A stretch of 64,000 nucleotides of DNA from Pontederia crassipes (GCA_030549335.1 CM060192.1:24370157-24434156), one strand, 5' to 3'; numbered from the stretch's first letter, positions 31,749-44,280 are shown. Program-made: numbers and translations. The notes: generated from the sequence alone by a model not told the origin.

Positions 31749-33916
31749 ATGATGACAAACTAATTGGAAGATGAAGAGATGAAATATATAAAGAATGTAA
31801 GTGCACTCCACCTACATGTATGCATGTCTATGTTTTCTCTCCCTTAATGTATAGTCTTTATAGCATTTCATGATAGCCAAATGACAATATAATGGCACAA
31901 GAGCACATAATAAAAGAAAGATCGCAAGACATAAAATGATCTCGAGCATAAACATCAACATAAAAGTATAGCAACATAATAATACAAATCCATTGAAGAT
32001 CATAATAGTCCAACATACATCCAAAATGTGTACATGCACTAATATATGTGACGTATGTCACTACAAAATGGTGCACAATACTAACACATAAACAAAAAAT
32101 AGGGTACAAACAAAAAAATAAAAACACTAACAAATTTCTATAACTTGTCAGGGCTATAATCTTCATGAATAGTTGATGGGATCATGGGATAAAATCATGT
32201 GCTGCATAAAAATCTTGAAGCTTCCCTGAAATGTAGTTGATGTCCCAACCCATCCTCCTAACATTACATTCAATCTTGATCACCTAATGAGTGAGAGCAG
32301 TCATGTTATAAGCACTAAAGGATGACTATGGAGCACCCCATGTCTCAATAGGTGGAGGACCCCAAGAGTTAGCATACAAAGGTCCCCATGACTTAGTGGA
32401 TGTGTGACATGGAGGTGTGAGAATGCTCCAATTAAGTACATTCTGTTGCATTTATATCTCTAGTATGTATTGCCATCGGTGACTTAGGCACACTGACCTC
32501 ATCAGTAGCATCACCCTAAAAAACTCAAGTGTCATCAATGTGGCATAGATGCTTCCTATGCATAGTTTTGGCGCCAATGACATCCCACGATCTTGATGTG
32601 TTGCTCTTCGAAGAGGCATGAAGAATTTGTGTATTCCAAGACCCAAAGTAGAGAGGGTGATTTCCTCTACTCTAGAGGTGATTTTGGTTGTGGTGTTTTC
32701 CATTTGATAGAAGAAATAATGGCCACAATGAAGGAACGAGACATTTTGAAGGTAGAGACAATGAAGAAAGAATAAGTCAAAAAGTGTAGCCTCTATAAAG
32801 TGGCTTGAGCGAGAAGTAATCATGTGAAATGTGATGTGCCAATTTCGTCACAAGAGAGAGATACTAATGCACATCATGGATGTTGTAGTGGGCAACTTGC
32901 CCACCAAACACAAGACAAACACCATCCTCAAGAGGGGGGTTATTCATAAGGCCAACCATTGGTAACAACCTGATATCAACCAAGTGTATGGCATGGAAGG
33001 CAAAAAATGTCACAAACTCTTTCTCGACAAAGATGAATAGGCATTCCAAGAACTTGTGGAGAGAGTGTATCATGGCTAATAATTATGTTTGCATAGAAGA
33101 AGCTAACAAAATGAGGATACACACGTTTGAAGATGAACAAAAGGGGTAACCATTCAATGTTGGAAAAAATCTCTTGGACATCAAGTATATTCAAGGAGTT
33201 CAATCAATAGTAATGGCACGTCGGACGTGCAAAAGTGATAAAGAACATCAAGTGCGGTAGTCACCATCCAACTAACAAAAAGATCACCATCATAAGAGGT
33301 AGAGGTGGAGGCCAAAGGAGGATGACGAGTAACATGAGGACGACAAGCGCATGCTTGTGACCATCATTGGGAGGAATAGGTGGCAAGTTCTAGCTCGAGT
33401 TCTGACGCGGGCTCTAGTTTAGGCTCACGTTTAACGAAACGATCATGGTTGATATGATGACAACTACAAACAAAGCGTGGGTTGGAAAAAAAGTTCAGCA
33501 CTCGACATTGCAAACAAATGAAGAAGTATGGCTATAAATGGGGTTGTGTCGACCACCGGTGAAGTAAGCTTAAAAAGGATTCAATTATGATTGTGGACAT
33601 GAATCAAGGATCAAGATTAGGTTTGGGACTTGAACACACTAAAAATCAAATTGCAAAAACCTAAGGCTGTGATCAAGGGACAAATTGAGAGGAGTGCAAT
33701 TAGGGTTCCGACAAAGTGAAGATGAGAGAGAGGAGACATGAGTGGGGAGTTCACCTGCTGTGGACGATGGATGGATGATGGTCGACGGTTGAGGTTGAAC
33801 TATGGGCGGCGGTCAAGTGGTCAAACGATGGTGAACTAAGGGACAGTGGTTGAGGGTGAACAAAGAAGAAGGATTTAATAGCTAGAGGGAGCTGATCGTA
33901 GGCGAAGACGATCGAA
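31749..33916 (-). other. 3' region of the decayed copia element, possible extra ORF relic
   Basis: 2.2 kb between RNase H and the polypurine tract, longer than in simple copia elements. Scattered minus-strand frames (for example 33203-32976, then 33073-32864) contain a pattern such as IFSNIEWLPLLFIFKRVYPHFV followed by FFYANI and GMPIHL. This loosely recalls the plant transposon-associated domain found as an additional ORF in some elements. Frames are broken throughout, so it is a relic at best and the resemblance is from memory of the pattern. Confidence 0.35.
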
Positions 33917-34206
33917 CTATTTTGAGATTAGTTGAATTTCAATGGAGACATATTCAATTTTAATATTCTTTTTGCTCATATGAACTCTAATAAAATGATA
34001 TCTTAAGTAAATATATTTCATCATATAGTGATGAACAAGATTGTTAAGCATATTTATGGCACTAGTGTTATCACACTTTATGAGAACATTTAAGTAAATA
34101 ATTAAATAATTATTTTTAGACCCCATAAAAATGATTACCGACGGCTATGTATTCAGCATCAATAGTAGAAAGTGCGATGAAACTTTATTTCTTACTAGTC
34201 CATATA
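33917..34206 (-). pseudogene. Copia RNase H relic, C-terminal part
   Basis: Minus-strand frames show ALSTIDAEYIAVGNH, then after a frame change IKCDNTSAINMLNN, KYIYLRYHFIRVH and IEYVSIEIQL. These are the ordered C-terminal motifs of copia RNase H. An in-frame stop and a frameshift separate the parts. The upstream half lies at 40477-40560, across the CACTA element. Confidence 0.8.
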
Positions 34207-34710
34207 CACTATAAGAAAAAGCGAACTTCACGTCAAAATTTTGCGACAAAATTTTCGTCCCTAATTTCTTCACTAATTGCGAAGAATCAGCTATAAAATA
34301 GCGATAAATGTTTTGCGATGATATTAATGATGAATTTTGCGAGGGAAATTTTTTTATAAATATTAGGGACAAATCTACGACGATATTTTTTTAGAAGGAA
34401 GCTGACATTTTTTTAGAAGCATATTTCAACAACTAGTTAATCCCAGCGGATTTTTGTGTTCCTTTCTGTGTCATGCTAGTAATTAGCCTCCATTAGAAAA
34501 AAACCTAAATCCCGCATGCCGTCGTGCGTTGTTGCCGCCTATCGCTGTGTGCTGTCATCTGCCACTTTGCGCCACCATGTGTAGCTGCCACCACGTGTTG
34601 CATCTATTAGAGAACTATTAGAGATTGTGAAAGATATTCCACTAGAAATATTCTTGTTAGTGAATTTTCTTTTTTTTGAGACCCCCCCCATTTCGTCAAG
34701 ATATTATGTA

Positions 34711-34735
34711 GGAGAGATGGCCGAGTGGTTGAAGG
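34711..34735 (+). pseudogene. 5' fragment resembling plastid tRNA-Ser (GGA)
   Basis: The 25 bases from GGAGAGATGGCCGAGTGG through TTGAAGG match, as I recall it, the acceptor and D-arm part of plastid trnS-GGA. The anticodon, T arm and 3' acceptor strand are absent, so it is not a functional tRNA. It may be a scrap of plastid DNA. Confidence 0.5.
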
Positions 34736-34754
34736 AGATTCCCCAATATCATGC

Positions 34755-34960
34755 GTCGCTCGCCATGAGTCACCAGTACGTACACCCTTCCTTCTCCCTC
34801 CCTTCGTCTCTTCCCCAATCTCTGCTGTGAGTCATTGTGCACTCCTGTCGCCTTTGGCCTTGCGTTGCTGCCACACTGTTCGTCGCTCGCCAATAATCAC
34901 TGGTAACCCCTTCCTCCTCCCTCCATTCCTCTCTCCCTTAATTTTTTATGTGAGTCGCTG
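34755..34960 (+). repeat. Diverged tandem duplication of about 110-130 bp
   Basis: GTCGCTCGCCA...CCCTTCCT...CTCCCTC...GTGAGTCG is present twice in order (from about 34755 and about 34880). Confidence 0.6.
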
Positions 34961-36978
34961 AGTGTTACTGCCTATGGCGCTAGGAACACCCATCACAAAC
35001 ACACAACCAACTTACTCTAGGTTCAATTTCAGCCAGGGAACACACGTGTAATAAATTCAAGTGAGGAATGAATAATCTTATAAGAAGAACAACCTCATAA
35101 GTATCAATCATAAGGCACAGAAGTATCAATGAATAGATCTGGATGTAATAGAATCATACAAAGCTCCTTACTGTGCACAGTATAAATTAGAAATTAGATC
35201 ACCGATTAATGTAGCATTATAAATTAGAAGCTCTAAACACTATGGACAAATCACGGTCATTTGGAGTTATCATCAATTGTTTAGCAAAATCAAATTATTT
35301 AAGAGAAAATGATGTCCGAAAGAAATAAGAGTATTTCATTATCATGCCTATCTTTTAGCATTATGATGAATGCTTTGTCAATAGTAGATCTCCACCAATA
35401 ACAAGTTTTTGTCATCATCATAATTGTGAATGTAAAATGCAACAAGCATGGTTACAAGTAATCATACTAATAAAAATGCCGCAAAAAAGAGAATTCAAAG
35501 TTTAAGAAGTGTAATAGATCCCCTCTGGATATTCATTTCTAACTAAGAGATAAATTCTTGCAATGCGAAAAGTTGCTCTATGGAATTCTTGCTTGGAGGA
35601 GCAATAAGTTTAAAGGCTTCCATTGGTTTCCCATTGTTGTGATGTTTATGACAAAAAATGAATGCATCAAAAGATAAAAATTTTGGTTCTGGCCAACCAA
35701 CATTATCCTCTTGAATAAGCTCGTATCAAGAAGCCCCCACTATCTTGGTTTTTTTTGCTTCCCTTTTGATCATGTAATAGCCAATTCATAAAATCTGGGG
35801 AAAATGATGCTTACCATTACTTATTATTTTTATAATTACTGTTTGATGTTCCAATTATTTTCCTGCTCATCTCAGTTAGCATTCATCATGCAAGTAGAAT
35901 TTTTAGGCCTTACAAGGAGTTATCAGGGGAAGAAATGGAAAACACTTCCATGAAAACAATTAGAATAACTTGTTAACGATCTAGCAAAATGATTTTGATG
36001 TTCTACTGAAAATAGAACACACTTGTGAATAAACTGCTGTCATCATTTATCGTAGTTAACAAAAAAAAGGTATACATTGGCTGAATACAAAAAAGAGGGA
36101 ACATGTGAATGTACTCTATGATGTACTCTACTATTTGTCTATCAAGTTAAGCCACTAAGCTAGGATACTCAGTGCAGCTTGTAAAATCGTGACTGGTAGG
36201 AATTGCTTCTTTAGCATCCTTAAAATACGATATATAAGATCCATCATGCTCAAGTTGTTTGAATACTTTTTCAAACTTTTCAGCAACTTCTAACATTAAG
36301 TAAATGGAGTTCCATCTAGTGGCTACATCCATAAGTACCTTCTTCTTGCAAGTTATATTTGCCATCTCTAAGCACCTATTGAAAGCAGTATATCTACTAA
36401 GTGAAGATTTAATAGTTTTACATGCAATCCTAACTCTTCTAATAGATATATCTATTATATTCATTCATTCATGAAAATTAAATTCAAAACATGTGCAGCA
36501 CATCTCACATGCGTTAAGTTCCCATTTAAAAATGTAGAACCACCTCGGTCACTCATGCTATCAACTAGATAAGAAATTGTTGGCTTGTTGGAATATGCAT
36601 TATCCACTGTAACACAACCTATTTTCAAAATTTCCTAATCTTTCAAGCATGCTTCCAAAGCTTTTCCAATGGTATCACCTTTATGATCACCAATCAAATC
36701 AAAACTCAATATCTTTTTGTGCAATTCCCACCTGTCATCTATGTAATGACAAGTAATACACATATAATTCATGTTTTGAATTGAAGTCCACGTATCTGTT
36801 GTTAAATAAATCATTTGTCTATTCTCAAAAAATATATTTTTCAATTTTGTTTCTCAACCATAAATAATTGCATACAATCTCTAGCAGCAGTGACAAGTGA
36901 AGGAATTTGAAGCCTTGATTTTGAATTTGAGATTCTGCAATGAATTCTTTAAAACCTTGATTTTCAACAAACATGAAT

Positions 36979-37790
36979 GCAAGGTTGTCCGGATCGCTTT
37001 TCGAGGTAGAATCGGAAGGGGTCCGGAGGATCGATGATCGTAAGATCCTACTTAGGATCGTAAGATCCTACCTTATGAATAAAAAATATATTTTTTAAAT
37101 GATGATGATGATGATGATGATGATGATAATAATAATAATAATAATAACTATTTAATATTCTACTCTCAATATTTAGATTATACTTAGACTTCTAACTTTC
37201 ATGGGATACATAACAATATAAAAAGTTAAAAGTTAAAAAAAACTAATTATGATAATTCACAATGGTAAATCAATTTTCTAATCTGAATTATGAAAAAACA
37301 AATATTTTTTTTTGTTTCTTAAATATCATTTTTCACATAAGTTAATTAATTTACTCTAGATCATTCATAAAAAATGAAAAGAGAAATTGAGAGGAGAGAA
37401 TGGAGAGAATTTAACCTAATTCATTGCCAATTTTTATTCTTAAGATTCTATTTTTTTATTTTTTTCCAATTTTAAAAAATAAAAATTAACTAAATAAAAT
37501 CATAAGAATGATATGATAGACAAAGAAAGTTACCTCCTCTCTTGCCAATTTTTAAATTTATTATTCTATTTTTTAGTTTTCTCAATAAAAAATAATTTTA
37601 AAAATATTAAAAAAATAAATACATAGGATCGGTGGGATCTTAAGATCCTACCGATCTTACGATTCAGTGATCGATCCTATTACGATCTTATGTTTCTGAT
37701 CTCCAAAGTGAGATCGAGATCGCTTGTCTAGTCTTGGATCGTAGGATCTTATGATCTTACGATCCGGAAAGCGATCCTGACAACCATGCT
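36979..37790. mobile_element. MITE-like insertion in the hAT relic
   Basis: The ends are inverted (GGTTGTCMGGATCGCTTT on both sides) and are flanked by a direct repeat TGAAT (36974-36978 and 37791-37795). Removing the insert plus one TGAAT restores a continuous hAT-like frame on the minus strand. Near each end lie GATCGTAAGATCCTA-type palindromic repeats. The core is AT-rich with (GAT)n and (AAT)n microsatellites. No coding potential. The superfamily is uncertain. Confidence 0.7.
37098..37148. repeat. (GAT)n(AAT)n microsatellite
   Basis: Adjacent trinucleotide runs in the core of the MITE-like element. Confidence 0.9.
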
Positions 37791-38275
37791 TGAATGGAAG
37801 TTCATCAATAATAAGCATCTTGGCAAGTGCTAATCATGATCTTTCTTGATTAAAATCAACTAATTTCATACTAATACAAGTGTTAGGATCATTCTCACTT
37901 TGTTTGCCAATAGCAATTGTTTTTTTTGCTTTTTATAAGCCCCCTCTCTGGATGTTTGTCATAAATCTTTATATGCTTTAATAGGTTTGATGTTCCATAA
38001 TTAGCAGCACTGCAAGCATAAGATTTGTGACAATAATTACAATTGACTCTATCCTTTTCTCTTTTAAAATGAGCCCAAGCATTAGAAGGAGGTCTAGCTG
38101 GTTTACTTTTAAGTACTTCTTTTTCTGAAGTAACCTCTCCTGGTGTTTGAGTTTCAAGTGGTGATTGTAAAGCTTGTGGTTGTTGCAAATCATGAGAAGA
38201 TGTCCCTTCTAGTTGTAAATTTGATGGAGTATGTGCACTTCCAATTTGAATTCCACTTGTATTTTGGGTTGTCAT

Positions 38276-40160
38276 TGCTATAAGTTGACAAGTGACAATA
38301 GAAAAAAGGAATCATGCAAAGAATATTCCAAATAATCAAGTGACAATACTTCAGATAATCAAGTTCTTAAAAAAATAATGTGAATTGTCTTAGCAGTAGG
38401 TAGTCTATCAAATGCCGACTTATACACTTCAAGAATAATTAAAAAAGATGGCAAGAATTATGTTGAAGTCGAACTTGAACTTAAATACTTAATATTAAAC
38501 AAAGTAACAAACATGGAAAGAATATAAAAGTCAAAATATAAAAGAAAAAAGTTCATACTTGGAATTAATGAGGCCTAATCTTGAACTCTCAACTTAAGAC
38601 CCCAGCAATTTAGAAAAAGCCTTTGCCATCAGATTGCCAATGCTGTAAGAACATGTACAAAGCACATAAATAATAAGTAATGCAAGGTATTCAATGAATT
38701 AATTCGTATTAACACTACTACTATAAGAATGTCCATTGTTCTGTATTATAATTTAGTCTCAATGACATGTACAAGTGTCGTCCGAACACATCTATGAATT
38801 TGATCAAGTTAGATGTTACCTCAAAATGGCTGCACAACTTGGCAATTTGTACTTGTCGATTATGTCGCCCTTGTTGTGTTGTTTGAGCATGTGCAGATGT
38901 GCTCGGACTACTGCTCCATTTGGTAAGTCAAGGGGGATGAGCCGACGAGTTGAGCGGTCGAGGTCCTATCATGGTAAGGTTCGTGAGGAAGCATCGTCAC
39001 AATCCACAAGGTGCTAGGGAGGTGAGAAAGCAATCTACCTTACCGTGAGTCTTTCACTTTCAGATAGGAGGATGCAATTGAATAAGGGCAATGATCGACG
39101 AGTCGACAACATCATGCCTGCGAGTGGAGATTTGTGACTCACTGCTCACTACTCAGATTTCAAAAGTTAGGGCAGTCCGACGAATTGGCGATGGTGGCAT
39201 GGCATCATCGAGTTCCACATTGTGGCGGGTCAAGTCATCGATGATTGCAGAATCATAGCGAGAGGACGCGTCTACTGAGCTCAGAGACTCAGAGGAGAGA
39301 AGGCGAGGTGACGGTCGATGATGTCACAACTGGATTAGTGAGGGAGAGGCCGAGAGGGACTTAGGGCTGCGAGAGCGTGGACTTCACTCCACCACTCTAT
39401 ACTCGGGACTTTAGTGTATTAATTTCATGATTCGGGGAATTCATGATTCATGCCTTCAAGGATTCATACTTTAGATTACTACGAGTCCGCCTCGGGTCGC
39501 CGACGCCTTGGGTTCGAGTCATACGGTTCGGGTCGGGTTCACTTGGGTCGAAAATCTCAAACCCAAACCTGACCTGATACAGGCCGGGTTTTGATTGGTT
39601 CGGGTCAAACCCGACCCGACCAAAAATATGAACCGACCCAATAGCCATTGGTCGGTTCGGGTGACCGGCTTCAGCGGGTCAGCCCGACTTGGTGAACAAT
39701 CCTACATGAAGCTGTAAGACTTACTAGCACCGGGAGACTTCGTGGTATAGGTCCTTTGTGGTCTTCTATCGCGGGCGTGGGCGCAGACGCTTCATCTAGT
39801 TTGGGCGGCACTCTTTCTATGATTCCTTTCAATGAAGTAGTGACTACTGTTATGATCTGAATACGACAAGATGTGGGACTAATGTTTGATGCGATAATGG
39901 TTTATATGCATGATCGTGATAGGGACATACCACCTAATTCGGGTCATGATTAGGGATTGTATCTTTTATTAGAGTAATGGCATTTTATGTATTAGTAACA
40001 TTATGATACTTTTATTATGTGATATTTGAATGTATTTACAATTTTTGTGATTCTATGTGATAGTTAGACATCTATTTCAAATGTATTTGCAACTACTGGG
40101 AAATATGAATGTAAATGCGTGTTTTTTTATTTTTTAAATACATATATTTAAAATAGTTCT
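38276..40160. other. CACTA interior, right part, no genes
   Basis: Moderately G+C-rich patches without supported ORFs. 39500-39690 is dense in GGGTCGGGTTCGGG-like repeats in both orientations. Confidence 0.4.
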
Positions 40161-40476
40161 GAATATTAGCAACAAATTAGCTACAAAATAGTGACGCATT
40201 TAGTGACAATTTAGCGACAAATCGACGACAACTTTGTCAACAATGCGACAAGTCAACAACAACTTGGCGAGGAAATTATGGACAAATATAATATTTTTGG
40301 CAACAAATCAGCGACAAGTTAGTGATAATTCAGCAACCATTTAGTGATGAATCTATAACGAATTAATTTTTTTTGTCGTTTGTCACAAATTCATCATGAA
40401 TTTATCGCTAACTATTTTAGCGACAATCTAGCGACGAAACTATTCGTAACTAAATCACCTTATTCTTGTAATGATA

Positions 40477-40560
40477 TGAGAGAGCTACGAAGAAAATAAC
40501 ATATCCCAGTAATGTTTTTCTTATCAACTTTGCATCCGATAAAGTCTAATCGGTTAGGGA
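40477..40560 (-). pseudogene. Copia RNase H relic, upstream part
   Basis: On the minus strand the frame reads DFIGCKVDKKNITGICYFL and runs up to the CACTA border. It matches the GCKVDRKSTSGTC-type motif of copia RNase H, which should directly precede the ALSTIDAEYIA motif found at 34190. Confidence 0.75.
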
Positions 40561-43500
40561 TTGCAAATTAAAGTTAGAGTTCTAATCAACTAAATGCATG
40601 GATCACAAGTAGACTTTAAATATTATTATTCCACATAAAACTAGTTGTTAGCACTTTTGTGAGTTTTAAATTTCATTTTCTTCATGTCCGATTAAGTTAA
40701 TATAAAGACTTAACTAATTTGCACATGTCTTGTGATTCCCGTTGATGTGATAACTTTTTAGCAACTTCATATATAGCTATTGAATTACTTATCTGAGAAT
40801 GCATTATCGATATTTAGATGAAGTCCATGCCATGAGGTGGAGAAACTAATGAAAATATTATTGTAACTGCCCTTGCTACTAGGAAGAGCTTAATCCCGAC
40901 GAAATTAATATTTGCTTACATAACAAACAAATTTAATTACTCGGAATATAATTGGGTTTGATGGTAAAGTTACATATATATTTGATTAATCAAAGCTGAC
41001 TGGAATACTTTCCCAACGCTAGTATAGTTTTCTCCCATAATCAAATAATTTAGAAATTAAGTTCAGTTTTCTTTTTTTTTCATATGGAAAGTTAAGGAAT
41101 CATAGGCATTCTAAGCAAATTAATTCAATTATTATACACTTTATTCTTCTATCAATGGATGCAAAAGTCTCTCTTCAAATTATCTTTTCATGGAAGGTAT
41201 GTACGAAAGTCAAAAGAAAATTTATAAAAAAGATGTTTTTGTTTTGTTCTGAAAGTAAAAGCAAGATGTGAAATGAATTAAGAAGTAACCAAATTTAAGA
41301 TCTTATCGTATTAGATTCCTCCTCATGACAAAATCATATATAGGATTCATCCATGGCATATAATTATTTTATGCCAAATGTATATCTTTAATTCTTAAAG
41401 CAAGATTGCAGAATCTTGGAGCACTTTTTATGTTGATATCATCCTGCTTAAAGGAATATTAATCCCTAAAAATCATTTACAACATTTTATGTGAAAATCA
41501 TTTAACTAAGTTTATCTTCTTTGAGTCAGTGCCTAATTCATTGTTGATCCAACAGAAGGTCAAAGATTTTTTTTTCCATTTCTTCTCTAAATAAAAGTAG
41601 AAAAAAAAAGAACACGTATTACCTTGGACTCTTAAACGGGAGAAAAAAACTCCACATTGTCTTCTTATAAATCCTCCTACAGTTAAATATTAAAGAATAT
41701 ATATATCTTCATGAGGAGCTTAGCAGAACAATATTGAAAGAATGCTTTGCCCCTTACCTAATATATATATCAGTTCAGGGTGCATGTGTAGGAGGCAAGA
41801 TTCCTCTTGAAAACTTGCATCGAGCTTTTCACTTTCTCAAAGCACATGGAGAGAAATTTGACAAATCAGAGGTCAAAATTAGACAGAACTGGCAAAATAG
41901 GAAAAAATATAATTTTAATATTTTTTGTTGAAATGTTAGAACCATTTTCGTCAATTAAATTAGTTAAAATGGGTGAAGTAAAGTGACAACCCATGCAGCC
42001 ATAAGTCAAGAGGTCAGAAAAAATGGTAGAAGATTGACTTTTTAATTTACGTCTAAACTAAAGATATAGCTGCTTATCACAATTGGATTATTGATTTTTC
42101 ACTGTATTTATAATTAACTTTATGATTACTTTTCCCTTTTATTTATCCACTTACCCTTTACTATCATTTGGAAAATATTCCAAAAAAGTAGAATTCAGTA
42201 TAAACGTAAAAAAATGACAAAAAAGAGCACATATTTTGTTTTTCAAATGTTAGGATCTTTTATTTAAAATGATAATAAAGAGTAAAAAGGAGATCCGTTT
42301 AAAAAACAATTAAGACAAAATTTAACTATGAGATACAATAGAAGTTTTTTTTCCAAAAAAATTACTTCTTTGTTAAGGAATGAGTTAAATTTTTATGTCT
42401 CACTTGTCACACATCCCGCGACTACTTACTACTAAAAATAGTATTTCTGCAAAACAATTATACCGAGACTGTACGATTGAACAATAAAAAAGATAACACA
42501 GAAAAATAAGTTACAATTTTGGATAATAATAATAGCAATAATAATAATTTTGGCTAGCAATATAAGAACGTTCTTATCTTTATGAAAATTCGTAACAAAA
42601 ATCTTCGTTAGCGAGGGAGAAGGCCATGGCCCTCTCTCGTGCAAAGGGTGGAAAACTCTAATTTATTGCATAGGATCCGAAGTAGGAATACGTATTTTTA
42701 GTATGGGTTAATTCGTTAAACCTTTCTTGAACTATAGTGATTTTTTTACAATTATCATAGTACTTCTTTAAATTATATCATAATTTTTATTTTAGTTTAT
42801 TCATCATATTTTGTTAATTTTTTCGTCATTTTTTTATTTATCAAATGACTAAACTATCCTCATTAAAGAAAAAAATTTGACATTTATTTAAAATCATCAT
42901 TTAATAAATTAAGAAAATAAAAATTAACAAAAATATGATGGATGGAGTGAAGTAGAAATCTAGACATAATTTAAGGAGAAGTTCAAGATGTTAAAAATCC
43001 CTATAATTCAAGACAAGTTTAAGGAATTAATCCTTTTAGTTTTTACCAATGCGAGCTCTGTGCCTCTTTTATTTATTCTCCTATTTATTCAGAACATTTT
43101 AATTAAATATCATTCATATTTCTAAAATATTCTAAGATGATAAATATTAGAAAAAAGAATAGTCGTGTAAGGTTTATTGTACATATATTGATATTCAAAA
43201 TGAATATTCGTAGTGTTTACACATGCAAATCTCAATTAATATAATAGTACCATAAATTATCAATATGCTAATTAACTTGGTATACTCTAAAAAAAATGAA
43301 ATATATTTTCTAAATTCTACGTGAGATTCACGTCCATATTCTTACCCATTAAGTTTTCCTCCTTTTTTCCTTTTTTTCTTTATATTTTATTTTAAAATAA
43401 ATATATTTTATTTTATTTCAGTTTAATTTATAAAAAAATCAACATCCTTTTACCCCTCTCTATTTTTATTTTTTTATTTTTAAATAAATCATTTGTAATA

Positions 43501-43740
43501 ATTGTATAATATTTTATTTGAATTCATGAATGCCACATGAGCTCCCTAGTCAGGAAATTAAGTAGGAAATATGTCATTACTTGTTAAGAGAATTTTTTTG
43601 TTATAAATTCATAAGTTGCAGATTGATTTATTGCAAAATAAAATTTATAAATTAAAATGAGATCCAGTGAAAGTGAAGGGACGGAAGAAAATTACTTTTA
43701 AAAAGACTTTAACAATATAAATATATAATTAATTAAATTA
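40561..43740. other. AT-rich intergenic DNA
   Basis: No transposon protein, RNA gene or convincing ORF found. A 65-codon ORF at 41734 has no recognisable features. Confidence 0.5.
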
Positions 43741-43761
43741 ACCTTCTCTATCATGAGCCTC

Positions 43762-44051
43762 GGTCAAAGTTCATGCTTTCACTGCCATGAAGTTTCAAAG
43801 CACTCACGTCACCCAAATATTATGCATAAATATCTGTTTTTATTTATAAGAGCACACCACGTGGATGGATTGCCTGCATGGGAGGTTGGAAATTATTCAT
43901 TAGTGCCAATATATCAATTTGTATGTGGTATCAATTTATGAAAGCATCTCTAGTATTTTCAAATCGATTGACCAAGTCCATACAAGAGAAAAATATATAT
44001 ACAGAGAGCATGCATGAGGTGGCATGTCAGGTCAAAGCTAACGACTTGACT
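43762..44051 (+). promoter_or_regulatory. Cluster of W-box cores and a G-box upstream of the NAC gene
   Basis: TTGAC[CT] on either strand at 43762-43767, 43968-43973, 44030-44035 and 44046-44051, and CACGTG at 43858-43863. They lie about 380-670 bp before the NAC start codon. WRKY and bZIP/bHLH factors bind such sites. Function is inferred from motif matches alone. Confidence 0.35.
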
Positions 44052-44157
44052 GGTCCCGCGTACATGACATGCACGCTTCTGTCGCTTCAGTTCAAGACTT
44101 CAAGGCTTCACACAAGGCAAAAGCTTTGTGCATCGGTACATACTACATACTATTCAG

Positions 44158-44280
44158 CCACTTCCCTATACTATTTTTTCAGATTATTCTTATATATATA
44201 TATATATATATATATACCACTTCCCTATACTATTTTTTCAGATTATTCTTTTGATATTATATATATATATATATATATTG
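44158..44280. repeat. Direct duplication with (TA)n runs in the NAC promoter
   Basis: A unit of about 40 bp (CCACTTCCCTATAC...CAGATTATTCTT) occurs twice, each followed by a TA run. It lies about 150-270 bp upstream of the start codon, so TA length changes could affect the promoter. Confidence 0.8.

Larger units (their letters stand above)
30821..34206 (-). mobile_element. Decayed copia element, 3' part
   Basis: On the minus strand, an RNase H relic, a long 3' region, a polypurine tract and a 3' LTR follow in the normal order. The element continues on the far side of the CACTA insertion (40477 to about 40560). No 5' LTR or primer site is visible, so the upstream part is lost or unrecognisable. 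Confidence 0.7.
34420..36146. other. CACTA interior without genes
   Basis: Mixed sequence with a plastid tRNA-like fragment and a local duplication (listed separately). No supported ORF. Confidence 0.4.
36147..38275 (-). pseudogene. hAT transposase relic with BED zinc finger
   Basis: The minus-strand pieces follow the order of plant hAT transposases of the RICESLEEPER type. A BED-type zinc finger lies at 38275-37895 (WAHFKREKDRVNCNYC, then LLKHIK...H). A segment interrupted by a MITE-like insert follows (DELPF, then FVENQGFKEF). Then TTDTWTSIQNMNYM and HKGDTIGKALEACL (36844-36635), and DVATRWNSIYLMLEVAEKF (36464-36147). Stops and frame changes separate the pieces, and the C-terminal dimerisation domain was not found. 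It cannot make an active enzyme. Confidence 0.8.
34207..40473. mobile_element. CACTA-type element with nested insertions
   Basis: The left end is CACTATAAGAAAAAGCG and the right end reads CATTACAAGAATAAGG in reverse complement. Both are flanked by a 3-bp duplication ATA (34204-34206 and 40474-40476). Subterminal regions at both ends contain many GCGACAAA/TAGCGACGA-type short repeats, as in CACTA elements. The insertion splits a copia RNase H reading frame, which resumes on the other side. No CACTA transposase is recognisable. The interior holds an hAT relic, so the element is non-autonomous or picked up other DNA. Confidence 0.8.

Noticed and set aside
34711-34735. Functional tRNA-Ser gene
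   Set aside because: Only the 5' third is present, with no anticodon or T arm.
41734-41931. 65-codon ORF with a TATA-like sequence upstream
   Set aside because: No recognisable domain or conserved feature; the length is expected by chance in this region.
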